Below are positions 44,505 to 52,412 of a DNA stretch of 64,000 bases, one piece after another. The notes beneath the pieces were generated by a model, which saw only the letters and a program-made list of their open reading frames with translations, did not search any database and was not told where the DNA came from. Source of the DNA: SZUA-430 sp964647355 (lineage in GTDB: Bacteria; Pseudomonadota; Alphaproteobacteria; Micropepsales; Micropepsaceae). Every line of letters begins with the position of its first letter. The stretch's first letter is position 1. The stretch spans positions 1 to 64,000 of the forward strand of contig CAZYGK010000007.1 of assembly GCA_964647355.1 (NCBI GenBank), read 5' to 3'. Both the position numbers and the translations under genes were made by a program.

Positions 44505-45682
44505 GCAGCGCCCCCTTCGAAGTATGTGGTGAGGATCGCTTCGTAGATTTTCGTCAGGCGTTCGAGATCGGCGAGGCGGACGCACTCGTCGGTCTTATGC
44601 ATCGTTGTGCCGGCAAGGCCGATCTCGGCGACGGGGCAATGGTGGTGAATGAAGCGCGCGTCGGAGGTTCCACCGGTGGTCGAGAAATTGGGCTTGTCGC
44701 CGGTGGCCGCCGTGATTGCACGTTCGAGCAGGCTTGTGAACGTGCCTTGCTTGGTCAGGAACGGGTGCGCGCCGCGCACGAACTTGAGTTCGTGGGCGAG
44801 GTTCAAAGGCTTGAGGGCTGCGTCGCATTCGCCGCCGATCCAGCGCTCCAGATCCTCGGCGTTCTGTTCGGTGTTGAAGCGGATGTTGAATGTGGCGCGG
44901 GCGGTGGCCGGGATGACGTTCGTGGCCGGATTGCCGACGTCGACGGTCGTCACTTCCAAGTTGGAGGGTTGGAAGTCTTTCGTACCTGTGTCGAGCTTGC
45001 GCGACGTAATGCGCGCCAAAGCGGCGACGAGACCCGGGATTGGGTTCTTGGCACGGTCGGGATAGCCGACGTGGCCTTGGACGCCTTTGACAGTCAGATG
45101 GCCGGTGAGGCTGCCGCGGCGGCCGATCTTGACCGTGTCGCCCGCGGTGAATTCGGCGGTCGGCTCGCCGACGATGCAGTGGTCGATGTGCTCGCCGTTC
45201 GCCTGCATCCATTCGAGTATGCGCACGGTGCCGTCGACGGCTGGACCTTCTTCGTCGCCGGTTAGCAGCAAGCTGATCGAGCCTTTGTTGCCGTGGCGGT
45301 CCGCGGTGCGGGCGACGGCGGCGACGAAGGCCGCGATCGCGCTCTTCATGTCGGCGGCGCCGCGGCCGAACAAGGTGCCGTCGGCCACGACTGCTGCAAA
45401 TGGGTCGTGGCGCCAGGTCGACGTGTCGCCGGGCGGCACGACGTCGGTGTGGCCGGCGAAGCAGAAGTTCGGCGCCGAGGTCCCGCGGCGCGCGTAGAGG
45501 TTTTCGATCCTCGGGCCGCCTGTCGCGAAGGCAAGGCGCGTGCAGTTGAAGCCCAAGCTCGAGAGCGCGTGCTCCAGCACCGCAATCGCGCCGCCGTCCG
45601 CGGGGGTCACGCTACGGCAACGGATGAGGTCTTGCGCCAGCAGGAGCGGGTCGGCCAAACGCGCGCGTACTTGTGTTTCCAT
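44501..45682 (-). CDS. dapE: Succinyl-diaminopimelate desuccinylase
   Basis: 393 residues, M20 family. Metal ligands are visible: FAGHTDVVPPGD (His), GAADMKSAIAAF (Asp), TGDEEGPAVDG (Glu-Glu), and the C-terminal His in MHKTDECVRL. FSTTGGTSDARFIHHHC is DapE-like. It removes succinate to give L,L-diaminopimelate for lysine and the cell wall. dapD lies 5 kb away, on the same strand but in another operon. Confidence 0.94.
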   Translation of the reverse strand: METQVRARLADPLLLAQDLIRCRSVTPADGGAIAVLEHALSSLGFNCTRLAFATGGPRIENLYARRGTSAPNFCFAGHTDVVPPGDTSTWRHDPFAAVVADGTLFGRGAADMKSAIAAFVAAVARTADRHGNKGSISLLLTGDEEGPAVDGTVRILEWMQANGEHIDHCIVGEPTAEFTAGDTVKIGRRGSLTGHLTVKGVQGHVGYPDRAKNPIPGLVAALARITSRKLDTGTKDFQPSNLEVTTVDVGNPATNVIPATARATFNIRFNTEQNAEDLERWIGGECDAALKPLNLAHELKFVRGAHPFLTKQGTFTSLLERAITAATGDKPNFSTTGGTSDARFIHHHCPVAEIGLAGTTMHKTDECVRLADLERLTKIYEAILTTYFEGGAA

Positions 45683-45751
45683 GGGGGCGATTTAGAACCG
45701 GCAGTCGACGAGGTCAATTCAAGCACAAGCCAAGTTAACAGCGAGGTAGTC

Positions 45752-46618
45752 ATGGCAGGCCGGCTGGGCGGAAAAGTGGCGGTGATTACGGGCGGTGCGT
45801 CCGGAATCGGGCGCGGAACGGTCGAGTTGTTCGTCCGCGAGGGGGCGAAAGTCGTCGCCGCCGACATCCAGGACGACAAAGGGGCGCGGCTTGAGGAAGA
45901 ACTGGGAAAGGCCGTGCGCTACATCCGCTGCGACGTGACGCGCGAGGCGGATGTGAAGGAAGCCGTCAATTTGGCGGTACAGGCGTTCGGGCGGCTCGAT
46001 TGTATCTTCAACAACGCCGGAACGCCGGGCGCTCTTGAGAATGCGGAAACGGTGACAGCGGATGGCTTCGATTCCGTCATGCGGCTGCACGTGCTCGGCG
46101 CGATGTTCGGGATGAAGCACGCGGTGCCGGTGATGCGGGCGCAGGGCGGCGGCTCGATCATCTCGACCGCCTCGATCGCGGGCTTGCGCAACGGGTATGG
46201 GCCGCTGCTCTACTCGACCGCGAAGGCGGCAATCGTGCATATGACGAAGGTGGCCGCAGCGCAGCTTGGGCCGATGAACATCCGGGTGAACTGCATCTGC
46301 CCGGGGCTGATTGCGACGCCGATCTTTGCGAAAGGCATCGGGATGGCGACGCAGGTCGCCGATCAGACGGTCAGCCAGATCGTGACCGTGATGAAGAACT
46401 CGCAGCCGATTCCTCGGGCCGGGTTGCCGTCAGATATCGCGGAGGCGGCGCTCTTTCTCGCCTCCGACGGCTCGGGCTTCGTGAACGGGCATGCCCTGGT
46501 CGTTGACGGCGGGATTACCGTCGGACCCACGGGGGCGGCGCAGGAAGCGGTCTACGCGCCGTTCGTGCAGGCAATGGGAATCGATCCGTCGATGCTGGAG
46601 CAGGCTGCGAAGGGGTAA
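45752..46618 (+). CDS. Short-chain dehydrogenase/reductase
   Basis: 288 residues from ATG 45752 (AGGTAG upstream). Classical SDR: cofactor loop TGGASGIGRG (about 13–22), NNAG (about 90), catalytic Ser in ISTASIAG and YSTAK. A Asp after beta-2 (VVAADIQDD) points to NAD. The C-terminal extension beyond GHALVVDGGITVGPT is about 30 residues longer than minimal SDRs. The substrate is unknown. It is followed by an ABM-domain gene after five bases. Confidence 0.88.
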   Translation: MAGRLGGKVAVITGGASGIGRGTVELFVREGAKVVAADIQDDKGARLEEELGKAVRYIRCDVTREADVKEAVNLAVQAFGRLDCIFNNAGTPGALENAETVTADGFDSVMRLHVLGAMFGMKHAVPVMRAQGGGSIISTASIAGLRNGYGPLLYSTAKAAIVHMTKVAAAQLGPMNIRVNCICPGLIATPIFAKGIGMATQVADQTVSQIVTVMKNSQPIPRAGLPSDIAEAALFLASDGSGFVNGHALVVDGGITVGPTGAAQEAVYAPFVQAMGIDPSMLEQAAKG

Positions 46619-46623
46619 GCGCG

Positions 46624-46923
46624 ATGATTATTGTGGCGGGTACCGTTCGCGTGCCTCCGGCGAAGCTCGACGAAGCGCGCGGGATCATGGCGCGGATGAT
46701 CGCGGCGTCGCGGGCCGAAGACGGCTGTATCGACTATTCCTACTCGGTCGATGTGCTTGATCGGGGGTTGGTACGCGTGTGGGAGGTTTGGCGCGACCGC
46801 GAGGCGTTGCAGCGGCATTTTCACATGCCGCATCTCGCGGAATGGCGGGCCGCGTGGCCGACGTTCGGGATCTCCGACCGGAAGCTTGCGATCTACGACG
46901 TGAGCGGGACGACGGCGCTGTAG
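46624..46923 (+). CDS. Antibiotic-biosynthesis-monooxygenase (ABM/YgiN) domain protein
   Basis: 99 residues with one dimeric alpha/beta-barrel domain. VAGTVRVPPAKLDEARGIM, EDGCIDYSYSVDV and WEVWRDREALQRHFHMPHL are typical of YgiN-like quinol monooxygenases or degradation-related proteins. It probably acts with the preceding SDR on a small aromatic or ketone. Confident on the fold, not on the reaction. Confidence 0.88.
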   Translation: MIIVAGTVRVPPAKLDEARGIMARMIAASRAEDGCIDYSYSVDVLDRGLVRVWEVWRDREALQRHFHMPHLAEWRAAWPTFGISDRKLAIYDVSGTTAL

Positions 46924-46966
46924 GCTGAAACGTCTTGCGGGGGTCGCCGCCCAGACAAGCGCTGTC

Positions 46967-47467
46967 TCAGTCTTTGGGCGGTGGTGCTCTTTCCAGCGCT
47001 TCGACGAGAAGCTCGAGCGCTGCTTCGGCGAACCAGTTCATGTTTGTCCAGCGGTCGTTGAGGTTCGTACGTAGCGTACGCACCTTCGAATCGGGGCCCG
47101 AGACTGCGAGGCAGGTGTGGCCCGCGGGGTCGCCATAGCCGTTGCCGGTTGGACCGGCGGCGCCGGTTTCTGCGAGGCCCCATTCGACGCGGTGCTTTTC
47201 GCGGATCGTCCGGCTCAGAAACTCAGCGTAGGGCTCGCTCGACGAACGCATGCCGCCCAGGCTTTCGCGATCCAGACTAAGCAACCCTCTGAATGCTCGC
47301 GGCGAATAGATGATGCCGCCACCGGCGTAGTACGCGGAAGCGCCGGGGACGGCGAGCAGGGCCGCCGAGATCAAGCCGCCAGCAGACGATTCTGCGATCG
47401 CTATGCGCTCCGTGCGGGCGATCAATAGCGCGGCGGCTTTGGCGGCGGGGATGCGCGGGTCGTGCAT
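46967..47467 (-). CDS. pncC: CinA C-terminal-domain protein, probable nicotinamide-nucleotide amidase
   Basis: 166 residues from ATG 47467. IAIAESSAGGLISAALLAVPGASAYYAGGGIIY matches the CinA/PncC start, followed by GLAETGAAGPTGNGYGDPAG. The family deamidates NMN to NaMN. The usual ESCTGG is ESSAGG here, and substrate residues are otherwise kept. The C-terminal SGPDSKVRTLRTNLNDR differs from the usual ending. An orphan gene between an ABM protein and TauE. Confidence 0.8.
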   Translation of the reverse strand: MHDPRIPAAKAAALLIARTERIAIAESSAGGLISAALLAVPGASAYYAGGGIIYSPRAFRGLLSLDRESLGGMRSSSEPYAEFLSRTIREKHRVEWGLAETGAAGPTGNGYGDPAGHTCLAVSGPDSKVRTLRTNLNDRWTNMNWFAEAALELLVEALERAPPPKD

Positions 47468-47577
47468 AGTGGCCTCGTGGTAATGCTGGGCAGCGAAGAA
47501 CGGATGGCGACGCGGGTCAAGGGCTTGTGGCGATCGTGCATGTCCTCTGTCGGCAAAATGCGATAAGCAAGCGTCCA

Positions 47578-48366
47578 ATGAGCTTCGATCCGACCATCAC
47601 CGATCTGCTGGCCGTCCTTTCCGGGAGCGTCGTCGGGTTGACGCTCGGGGTGGTTGGCGGCGGCGGGTCGATCCTTGCGGTGCCGCTGTTGCTGTACGTG
47701 GTCGGTGTCTCCAATCCGCACGTCGCGATCGGGACCAGCGCGCTTGCCGTTTCGGTGAACGCGTTCGCAAACTTGATCGCGCATTCGCGGGCCGGCAACG
47801 TGAAGTGGCCATGCGCCGTGGTCTTCGGCTTGTCGGGCGTCACGGGTGCGTTTGCCGGCTCCACGTTAGGCAAGCTTGTCGACGGCCAGAAGCTTCTGTT
47901 CGTGTTTGGGCTGGTCATGGTGGCGGTTGCGCTTGCCATGCTTCGCCCGCGCGGGGCGGAAGGCGATCCGAACGTGCGGATTACGCCTCAGATCGCGGTG
48001 CGTCTTGTCGGGATCGGTCTTGCAACCGGATTGCTTGCCGGGTTTTTCGGTATCGGCGGCGGCTTCTTAATCGTGCCCGGCATCATGCTTGGGAGCGGCA
48101 TGGCCATGCTGAATGCGGTCGGCTCGTCACTGTTTTCGGTTGGTGCGTTCGGGTTGACCACAGCGGTGAGTTACGCTGCCGATGGTCTCGTCGATTGGCG
48201 GATCGCGGGAGAGTTCATCGGCGGCGGCCTCTTGGGCGGGTTGACCGGGCTTGCATTGGCGCAGCGTTTGGCCGCGCGCAAGGGCCTCTTGAACCGCATC
48301 TTTGCAGGCGTTGTTTTGTCGGTTGCGGCCTATGTGCTGTGGCGAAGCGCGGCGGCGTTCCAGTAG
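47578..48366 (+). CDS. TauE/SafE-family anion permease
   Basis: 262 residues, about eight hydrophobic helices arranged as two repeats with the Gly-rich signatures GVVGGGGSILAVPLLLYVVG (about 25) and GFFGIGGGFLIVPGIML (about 150). The family exports sulfite or sulfonates, or takes up such anions. Start chosen at ATG 47578 (an upstream ATG lacks a convincing ribosome site). The substrate is not defined. Confidence 0.85.
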   Translation: MSFDPTITDLLAVLSGSVVGLTLGVVGGGGSILAVPLLLYVVGVSNPHVAIGTSALAVSVNAFANLIAHSRAGNVKWPCAVVFGLSGVTGAFAGSTLGKLVDGQKLLFVFGLVMVAVALAMLRPRGAEGDPNVRITPQIAVRLVGIGLATGLLAGFFGIGGGFLIVPGIMLGSGMAMLNAVGSSLFSVGAFGLTTAVSYAADGLVDWRIAGEFIGGGLLGGLTGLALAQRLAARKGLLNRIFAGVVLSVAAYVLWRSAAAFQ

Positions 48367-48369
48367 CTC

Positions 48370-49446
48370 TCAGTACAAGCCGGGGATGATGCGGTACGGC
48401 ACGCGCTTTACGTATTCCGTCCACAGTGCGCCGTACTTCTCGGCGCAGCGGCGGTCGTCGTCGATTTGGCGCGGGACGAGCAGCGCGACGTAGTAGATCG
48501 GGTAGAGCCACGGGCCTATGTGGCCGGGGTAGCCGAGCGCGAGGGCGAGACCGCTCGCCATCAGGAGTTCGCCCAAGTAGTTGACGTGGCGCGAGACTGC
48601 CCAGAAGCCGCTGACGAGGAGCTGGTGCTTGCCGTCTGTGAGGGCCTCCGGTGTGAGACCGAGGAATTTGGCGCTTGGGTCGCGCTTGAACGTGTACTTC
48701 TGCATGTTGGCGCCGCGGGCGAGCGACCAGCCGCCGAAGAACAGGATTATCGCGATGATGAGAACGCCCGCCGGTGTGTGCGGGTTGGGTAGCTCGGCGG
48801 TGGACCAGAGGCCGACGGCGTAGAAGTAGGGGTAGAACAGCAGGCAGCCCCAGCCGAGCTTGAAGCCCATGCGCTCGGCGAAGAAGTCGTAGGTGTAGAG
48901 ATGGACTCGCTCGAAAAAGAGATACTCGGTCAGGAAGAACGTGAAGAGCGCTGCGTAGAGTGCGATGCCGAATGATGGTTCTTCAGGGAAAGTCAGATAG
49001 TGGTGCGCTGCGAACGAATAGATGTTGAGACCCAGCATCGTCGCGCCGACCATGTAGAGCCACATCTTCGCGTCGATGCGCCCGCCCAGCCATTGGGGAT
49101 TCGGGGTGCGGCCGAGGAAGAGATCGGCGAGCAATCCTTTGCCCGTGGGCTGCTCGGGCAGGACGACGATGGCGGTGAAGATGAGGCCGAACACGCAGGC
49201 GCCAGCGAGGCCCTCCCAGCGCGTCGTCCAGAAGAAATCCCAGGCGAGCCAACCCTGCGAACAGGCGAGTGCCCAGAGGGCGATCGTGAGCGCGAAGACG
49301 ATTAGCCCGTTCAGGCGGTAGCGGAGCGGTTTGCCGGTCACCAGGTCGGTTACATAGCCGTCGACGGTTCGGGCGGGGACGAGCAAATGCAGTAGCGTGA
49401 TCAACGCGTACACGCCGAGTGGTGCGAAGAATCCTGCGAGCGTCAT
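48370..49446 (-). CDS. ERG4/ERG24-family reductase-like membrane protein
   Basis: 358 residues with about nine hydrophobic helices. The C-terminal half shows the sterol-reductase signatures LLVSGFWAVSRHVNYLGELL (about 283–302) and RRCAEKYGALWTEYVKRVPY with a final YRIIPGLY, as in delta-14/delta-24(28) sterol reductases and lamin B receptor. The NADPH site residues (Arg-His-Asn-Tyr) are present. Bacterial members exist but their substrates are rarely known; a polycyclic isoprenoid is plausible. Its start overlaps the upstream SDR stop by four bases (ATGA). Confidence 0.8.
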   Translation of the reverse strand: MTLAGFFAPLGVYALITLLHLLVPARTVDGYVTDLVTGKPLRYRLNGLIVFALTIALWALACSQGWLAWDFFWTTRWEGLAGACVFGLIFTAIVVLPEQPTGKGLLADLFLGRTPNPQWLGGRIDAKMWLYMVGATMLGLNIYSFAAHHYLTFPEEPSFGIALYAALFTFFLTEYLFFERVHLYTYDFFAERMGFKLGWGCLLFYPYFYAVGLWSTAELPNPHTPAGVLIIAIILFFGGWSLARGANMQKYTFKRDPSAKFLGLTPEALTDGKHQLLVSGFWAVSRHVNYLGELLMASGLALALGYPGHIGPWLYPIYYVALLVPRQIDDDRRCAEKYGALWTEYVKRVPYRIIPGLY

Positions 49447-50243
49447 GAGAGGTCCTTCGTAGAGCGGGCGAAGATGTCGATGGCCGTACGGCGCGGCAGC
49501 AGGCGGCCAAGCGCGAACCGGGCGATGCGATTTACCGCGCCCGGCACGACGACGGGGCCGCGGCCCAGGGCTTCGAGCGTTTGGTTTGCGACATCGGCGG
49601 CGTCGAGCGTTCCAGGCGCGTCTCTGGCCGCGGCCTTGGCGTAACCCGGCGTGCGGATGGCGCCGGCGCTGGAGACGACGACGTCAACGCCCATGGGTTT
49701 GAGTTCGGCCCAGAGGCTTTCGCCGAGGACGATGTTGAATGCCTTCGACGCCGCGTAGGTCGCTATGCGGGGTGCGCCTTGGTAGCCGGCGAGCGAGGAC
49801 ATCAGGACGATGCCGCCACGGCCGCGTTCGATCATCTTGGGCGCGAGCGTTCGGGCGAACGTCAGGGGCCCTTTGATGTTGACGTCGACGACGCGCGCCA
49901 GATCGTCCATAGGCCGGCTCACCAGTTCGCCGACGGGGGCAAAGGCGGCGTTGTACACGGCGAGGCCGATGTCGAGGTCTGCGGTTAGGCTTTCAAGCGC
50001 CGCCGGGAGGTCTGGCCGCGCGAGGTCGATCGTCTCTGTTCGCACATCGACTTGAGCAGACTTGCGCAAGCCGTCGGCGACGCGGGCGAGATGGTCGGCG
50101 CGGCGCGCGAGGAGCAAGAGGTTCAATCCACGCTCTGCGAGCGCTTGCGCGAAAGCGGCTCCCAAACCCTCGGAAGCGCCGGCGACGATTGCCCAAGCGC
50201 CGTATGTCGCTGCAAAGGCGGTTGGGGTGGCGCGCGCAGTCAC
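49443..50243 (-). CDS. Short-chain dehydrogenase, probable partner of the sterol-reductase-like protein
   Basis: 266 residues. Cofactor loop AGASEGLGAAFA (about 21–32), a basic site after beta-2 (LLLARRADHL) favouring NADP(H), catalytic Ser in VLMSSLAGYQ and YAASK. It overlaps the reductase-like gene by four bases, so both are probably made together. Together they could carry out redox steps on an isoprenoid or lipid ring. Substrate inference only. Confidence 0.85.
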   Translation of the reverse strand: MTARATPTAFAATYGAWAIVAGASEGLGAAFAQALAERGLNLLLLARRADHLARVADGLRKSAQVDVRTETIDLARPDLPAALESLTADLDIGLAVYNAAFAPVGELVSRPMDDLARVVDVNIKGPLTFARTLAPKMIERGRGGIVLMSSLAGYQGAPRIATYAASKAFNIVLGESLWAELKPMGVDVVVSSAGAIRTPGYAKAAARDAPGTLDAADVANQTLEALGRGPVVVPGAVNRIARFALGRLLPRRTAIDIFARSTKDLS

Positions 50244-50245
50244 AG

Positions 50246-51073
50246 TCAGTCGCGCAGGAGGTCGTTGATGCTCGTTTTGGAGCGCGTGCGTTCGTCGACC
50301 GTCTTCACGATCACGGCGCAGTAGAGCGACGGTTTGCCGGGTGCGCCGGGGAGCGTGCCGGCGACGACGACGGAGTAGGGCGGCACGCGGCCTTGGTGGA
50401 TTTGGCCGGTGGCGCGGTCGACAATTTTAGTGGAGGCGCCGATGAAGACGCCCATGCCGATGACGGCGCCTTCGCCGACGATCACGCCTTCAGCGACTTC
50501 CGAGCGTGCGCCGACGAAGCAATTGTCTTCGATGATGACGGGGTTCGCTTGCAGGGGTTCCAGAACGCCGCCGAGGCCCGTGCCGCCGGAGATGTGGCAG
50601 TTCTTGCCCACTTGCGCGCAGGAGCCGACGGTCGCCCAGGTGTCGATCATCGTGCCTTCGCCGACATTCGCGCCGACGTTGATGAAGCAGGGCATCAGCA
50701 CGGCGGTGCGGGCGACGTGGGCGGAGTGGCGCACGATCGCGCCCGGCACCGCGCGGAAGCCTGCGCGTGCGAAGTCGTCGGCCGACCACTTCGCGAATTT
50801 CGAGGGGACCTTATCGTACCAATGTGCGCCGCCTGGGCCGCCCGGGATCGGTTCCATCGGGTTCAGGCGGAACGAGAGTAGCACCGCCTTCTTGATCCAT
50901 TGATGCGTATGCCACTCGCCGCCGGTTTTTTCGGCGACGCGGAACTCGCCGCAATCGAGCGCGGCCAGGGTTTCTTCGATTGCTTTGCGGGCCGGGCCTT
51001 GCGTGGCGGGCGAGATCGTGTCGCGGGCCTCCCAAGCTTCGTCGATCGTGATCTGCAGTTTCGTCCAGCTCAT
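50246..51073 (-). CDS. dapD: Tetrahydrodipicolinate N-succinyltransferase
   Basis: 275 residues from ATG 51073. A left-handed beta-helix is evident: GAIVRHSAHVARTAVLMPC, INVGANVGEGTMIDTWATVG, SGGTGLGGVLEPLQANP, IIEDNCFVGARSEVAEGV. The N-terminal domain (LQITIDEAWEARDTIS) and C-terminal KTSINDLLRD are standard. It uses succinyl-CoA in the lysine/DAP pathway, matched by dapE in the window. It overlaps the HAD phosphatase gene by ATGA. Confidence 0.96.
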   Translation of the reverse strand: MSWTKLQITIDEAWEARDTISPATQGPARKAIEETLAALDCGEFRVAEKTGGEWHTHQWIKKAVLLSFRLNPMEPIPGGPGGAHWYDKVPSKFAKWSADDFARAGFRAVPGAIVRHSAHVARTAVLMPCFINVGANVGEGTMIDTWATVGSCAQVGKNCHISGGTGLGGVLEPLQANPVIIEDNCFVGARSEVAEGVIVGEGAVIGMGVFIGASTKIVDRATGQIHQGRVPPYSVVVAGTLPGAPGKPSLYCAVIVKTVDERTRSKTSINDLLRD

Positions 51074-51777
51074 GGGGCGGCCCTTACGCGAATGGTGGTC
51101 AGGAACTTGGCGAGGTCGTCGGTGCGGAAATGCACATGGGGCACGTCCGGTGGCGCGTCGCCCCAGCCGCGTACGGCCGGGTCGGCGTGGCCTTCGGCTG
51201 CGCGCACCAGGACGGTCGTCATACCCAACGCATGGGCGGGTGCCAAGTTGCGGTCGAGGTCTTCGAACATCGCGGCGCGTTTGGGGTCGATTTCGTGCTT
51301 CCTCACGAAGCGTTCGAATGTTTCGAGCTTCGGCTTCGGGATGAAGTCGGCGTGGACGATGTCGAAGATGTCCTCCACGTGGTCGTGGATGCCGATGCGG
51401 TCGAGTACGCGCTTGGCGTGGAAGACAGTGCCGTTCGTGAAGACGAGGCGGCGGCCGGGCAAGCGCTGGAGTGCGCCGGCAAGCGCTTCGTTCGGCGGCA
51501 CTACAGAGACGTCGATGTCGTGCACGAAGTTGAGGAAGCTGTGCGGCTTGATGCCGTGCAGCTTCATGAGGCCCGAGAGCGTGGTTCCGTGGTCGCGGTA
51601 GTAGAGCTTCTGCAGGCGGTAGGCTTCGTCGCCGTCGACTTGGAGCAGGTCGGAGATGAAGGCGCGCATCTTGACGTCGATCTGGGCGAACAGATTGCAG
51701 CTCGGCGGGTACAGCGTGTTGTCGAGGTCGAAGACCCACGTATCTATGGGGGTGAAGTCGGGCGGGGGGTGGGTCAT
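51070..51777 (-). CDS. HAD-family pyrimidine 5'-nucleotidase-like phosphatase
   Basis: 235 residues from ATG 51777. Motif I WVFDLDNTLYP (about 14–24), motif II VFTNGT (about 113) and motif III/IV AAMFEDLDRNLAPAHALGM. The DNTLYP form is typical of SDT1/pyrimidine 5'-nucleotidase-like HADs. In Alphaproteobacteria it commonly precedes dapD, here with a four-base overlap. It probably removes phosphate from small nucleotides. Confidence 0.9.
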   Translation of the reverse strand: MTHPPPDFTPIDTWVFDLDNTLYPPSCNLFAQIDVKMRAFISDLLQVDGDEAYRLQKLYYRDHGTTLSGLMKLHGIKPHSFLNFVHDIDVSVVPPNEALAGALQRLPGRRLVFTNGTVFHAKRVLDRIGIHDHVEDIFDIVHADFIPKPKLETFERFVRKHEIDPKRAAMFEDLDRNLAPAHALGMTTVLVRAAEGHADPAVRGWGDAPPDVPHVHFRTDDLAKFLTTIRVRAAP

Positions 51778-51888
51778 GCCGATGGCGGAATAGCCCGACC
51801 CGAGGCCGTATCGCAACCGAATGTTAACCACCTCCGGCAAAGCGGCCTTAAACGGCGGGGCGTAAGCTTAAGGCGGTGGGGGATACGA

Positions 51889-52410
51889 GTGACTGCCATG
51901 CTGAAGCACATGATCGGAAAGCTCGCGGAGCGGCCGCGGATGTCCTACGAGGACGCTCGCGCCGCGCTGGAAACGCACGCTCACAACGCGCGCCGCTATC
52001 TGGCGGGGCGTCCGGACGTCGAGCCCGAGATCCTTTACTATCTGGCAAACGACGAGTCGGTTGCGGTGCGCAGGCTCGTTGCCGCCAATCCTTCAACCCC
52101 GCAGCGCGCCAACAAGATTCTGGCTGCCGACGCGGATGTCGAAGTGCGTTGCGAACTCGCTCAGAAGGTGGGGCGGCAGGTTTCGGAGCATTCGTCCGAA
52201 ATGACGGTGCGCGGCCATGCGCTTGCGGTCGAGGTGATCGAGCGGCTGGCGCACGACAGCGTGGCGCGCGTGCGGGCGATCTTAGCCGAACAGCTCAAGT
52301 CGTCGTCAAACGTGCCGGTGCATGTTGTTCAGGTTTTGGCGCGCGATCCGGAGTTGATCGTTCGGGCGCCGATCCTCGAGTGCTCGCCTCTGGTGCAGGT
52401 GCCTGCTTAA
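51889..52410 (+). CDS. DUF2336 protein, apparently half length
   Basis: 173 residues from GTG 51889 (GGGGGA about seven bases upstream); an ATG at 51898 would drop three. HEAT-like repeats fill the protein: YYLANDESVAVRRLVAANPSTP, LAADADVEVRCELAQKVG, RLAHDSVARVRAILAEQL, LARDPELIVRAPILECSPL. Family members I know are about twice this length. Here the protein stops right after ILECSPL, two bases before the 3' end of the opposite-strand gene. It appears to be a C-terminal truncation or a short variant. Function of DUF2336 is unknown. Confidence 0.75.
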   Translation: MTAMLKHMIGKLAERPRMSYEDARAALETHAHNARRYLAGRPDVEPEILYYLANDESVAVRRLVAANPSTPQRANKILAADADVEVRCELAQKVGRQVSEHSSEMTVRGHALAVEVIERLAHDSVARVRAILAEQLKSSSNVPVHVVQVLARDPELIVRAPILECSPLVQVPA

Positions 52411-52412
52411 GC

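Noticed and set aside
51074..51739. N-terminal extension of dapD across the HAD phosphatase gene
   Set aside because: The HAD gene occupies this region in its own frame and overlaps dapD by ATGA; the DapD N-terminus begins at 51073.
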